NCBI RefSeq assembly: GCF_000763945.1
Contig: NZ_JQFJ01000002.1
Location: forward strand, 1,550,001 to 1,614,000
Length of the DNA stretch: 64,000 bases
Reading direction: 5' to 3'
Origin: Sphingopyxis sp. MWB1
Lineage (GTDB): Bacteria > Pseudomonadota > Alphaproteobacteria > Sphingomonadales > Sphingomonadaceae
This document shows positions 63,518-64,000 of this stretch, piece by piece. The position numbers were made by a program, and so were the translations under genes. Positions within the stretch are counted from its first letter, which is position 1; every line of letters starts with the position of its first letter. The notes beneath the pieces are model-generated. The model was not told where the DNA came from and did not search any database. It saw only the letters and a list, made by a program, of their open reading frames with translations.

Positions 63518-64000
63518 CTATCCCAGCGCAATCGCCGAAACTGGAGGAATAGTCTGCCCTTCAAAAGCTTGGTCAGAATATTTCCCCTTTGCATCGACCC
63601 AATGCAAAAAGAGATGTGCAGACCAGCGATTGGGGTTCGGAGTGATTCGTCCGTGCAAACGGTGTACGCCTTGATATAAAACCGCATCGCCTGACCGCAT
63701 GGGAAGCGACGCGTAAGCCTCTTCGCCAAAATTCTCATCAGCGCGCTCGCGAGGGGTCGTTATATATTCAGACCCTACTTCCAGAGACCAAGGCCGATCA
63801 TCACTTGTTGCAAGCAGCAAAGACAAGCTATGTTCGCACGCATAGCGATCCGAATGTACCCGGCATATGTCCCCGGCGCGATATATGCGGAAATAACAAT
63901 AAGTGGGACGAAGGTCTTGCCCCGTCAACGCTGAAATCGCGGGCGTCATTCCCCACAAAAAAGAGAGCATGGGCATATAGTGCATCCCATATAGCTCCAC
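63518..64000 (-). CDS. 2-oxoglutarate/Fe(II) dioxygenase-like protein, 5'-truncated by window end
   Basis: The frame is open to the window end; the terminal GTG is not evidence of a start. About 160 residues are visible. The jelly-roll iron site is suggested by H-x-D in CRVHSDRYACEH and a distal His in GVHRLHGR, and the Arg in TPNPNRWSAHLF may bind 2-oxoglutarate. SLSLLLATSDDRPWSLEVGS is a typical mid-barrel strand pair. Members hydroxylate amino acids, proteins or small molecules; the substrate cannot be told. Codon usage is less GC-rich than the neighbours. Confidence 0.7.
   Translation of the reverse strand: MELYGMHYMPMLSFLWGMTPAISALTGQDLRPTYCYFRIYRAGDICRVHSDRYACEHSLSLLLATSDDRPWSLEVGSEYITTPRERADENFGEEAYASLPMRSGDAVLYQGVHRLHGRITPNPNRWSAHLFLHWVDAKGKYSDQAFEGQTIPPVSAIALG

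Overview
The window reads as a high-GC alphaproteobacterial chromosome, most likely a sphingomonad (Sphingomonadaceae; Sphingopyxis-like is my best guess). This rests on gene content: a TolC/PopZ pair, ATP12, CrtB phytoene synthase, GshA of the alphaproteobacterial/plant type, 2-hydroxychromene-2-carboxylate isomerase-like and YqcI/YcgG proteins, and an EcfG-like promoter. No rRNA or species marker is present, so the genus is inference.

Positions 1 to about 20,815 are the right end of an integrated mobilizable element abutting a tRNA-Cys gene. From the tRNA leftward it carries a P4-type tyrosine integrase, a membrane protein translationally overlapping the integrase, an AlpA/excisionase-like regulator, an unrecognised protein, a candidate oriT, a ribbon-helix-helix mobilization protein, a TraD-type coupling protein and a MobF relaxase-helicase. 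No type IV secretion genes are visible, so it would need a helper or genes left of the window.

The cargo (1 to 12,229) is a defence island. Its core is a tightly overlapping four-gene operon: PLD-SNF2 helicase, Eco57I-like DNA methyltransferase, SMC/RecF-like ATPase, and a PD-(D/E)XK nuclease fused to a PUA/EVE-like domain. The first three match the helicase-methylase-ATPase (Hma-type) architecture I recall from defence-system surveys; the nuclease with a possible modified-base reader is the less familiar part. Divergent from it is a nucleotidyltransferase-HEPN fusion with two small co-directional genes, one with a single-base frameshift, followed by the C-terminal part of an ImmA/IrrE metallopeptidase. 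This island is the best candidate for a poorly described system.

Positions 21,107 to 64,000 are ordinary chromosome. In order: an isoaspartate methyltransferase-like protein, TolC, PopZ; NudC, a serine hydrolase and MutY; DUF721, two DsbA-like proteins and SMC; UbiA; a TadE/TadE/TadG cluster; RsmE and GshA; an OmpA-like lipoprotein behind a candidate EcfG promoter; a CBS transporter; a winged-helix regulator; a thermonuclease; a CrcB-to-ATP12 operon of five overlapping genes; a fatty-acyl/aromatic-type operon; CrtB and LOG; Lnt; MetK, TrmB, a GntA-like/DUF1989 pair; tRNA-Gln; IlvE and MarR; LigA with two small companions; and a 2OG-Fe(II) oxygenase cut by the window end. Dispersed palindromic repeats fill several intergenic gaps. 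Many adjacent genes share ATGA or TGATG overlaps, so translational coupling is common.
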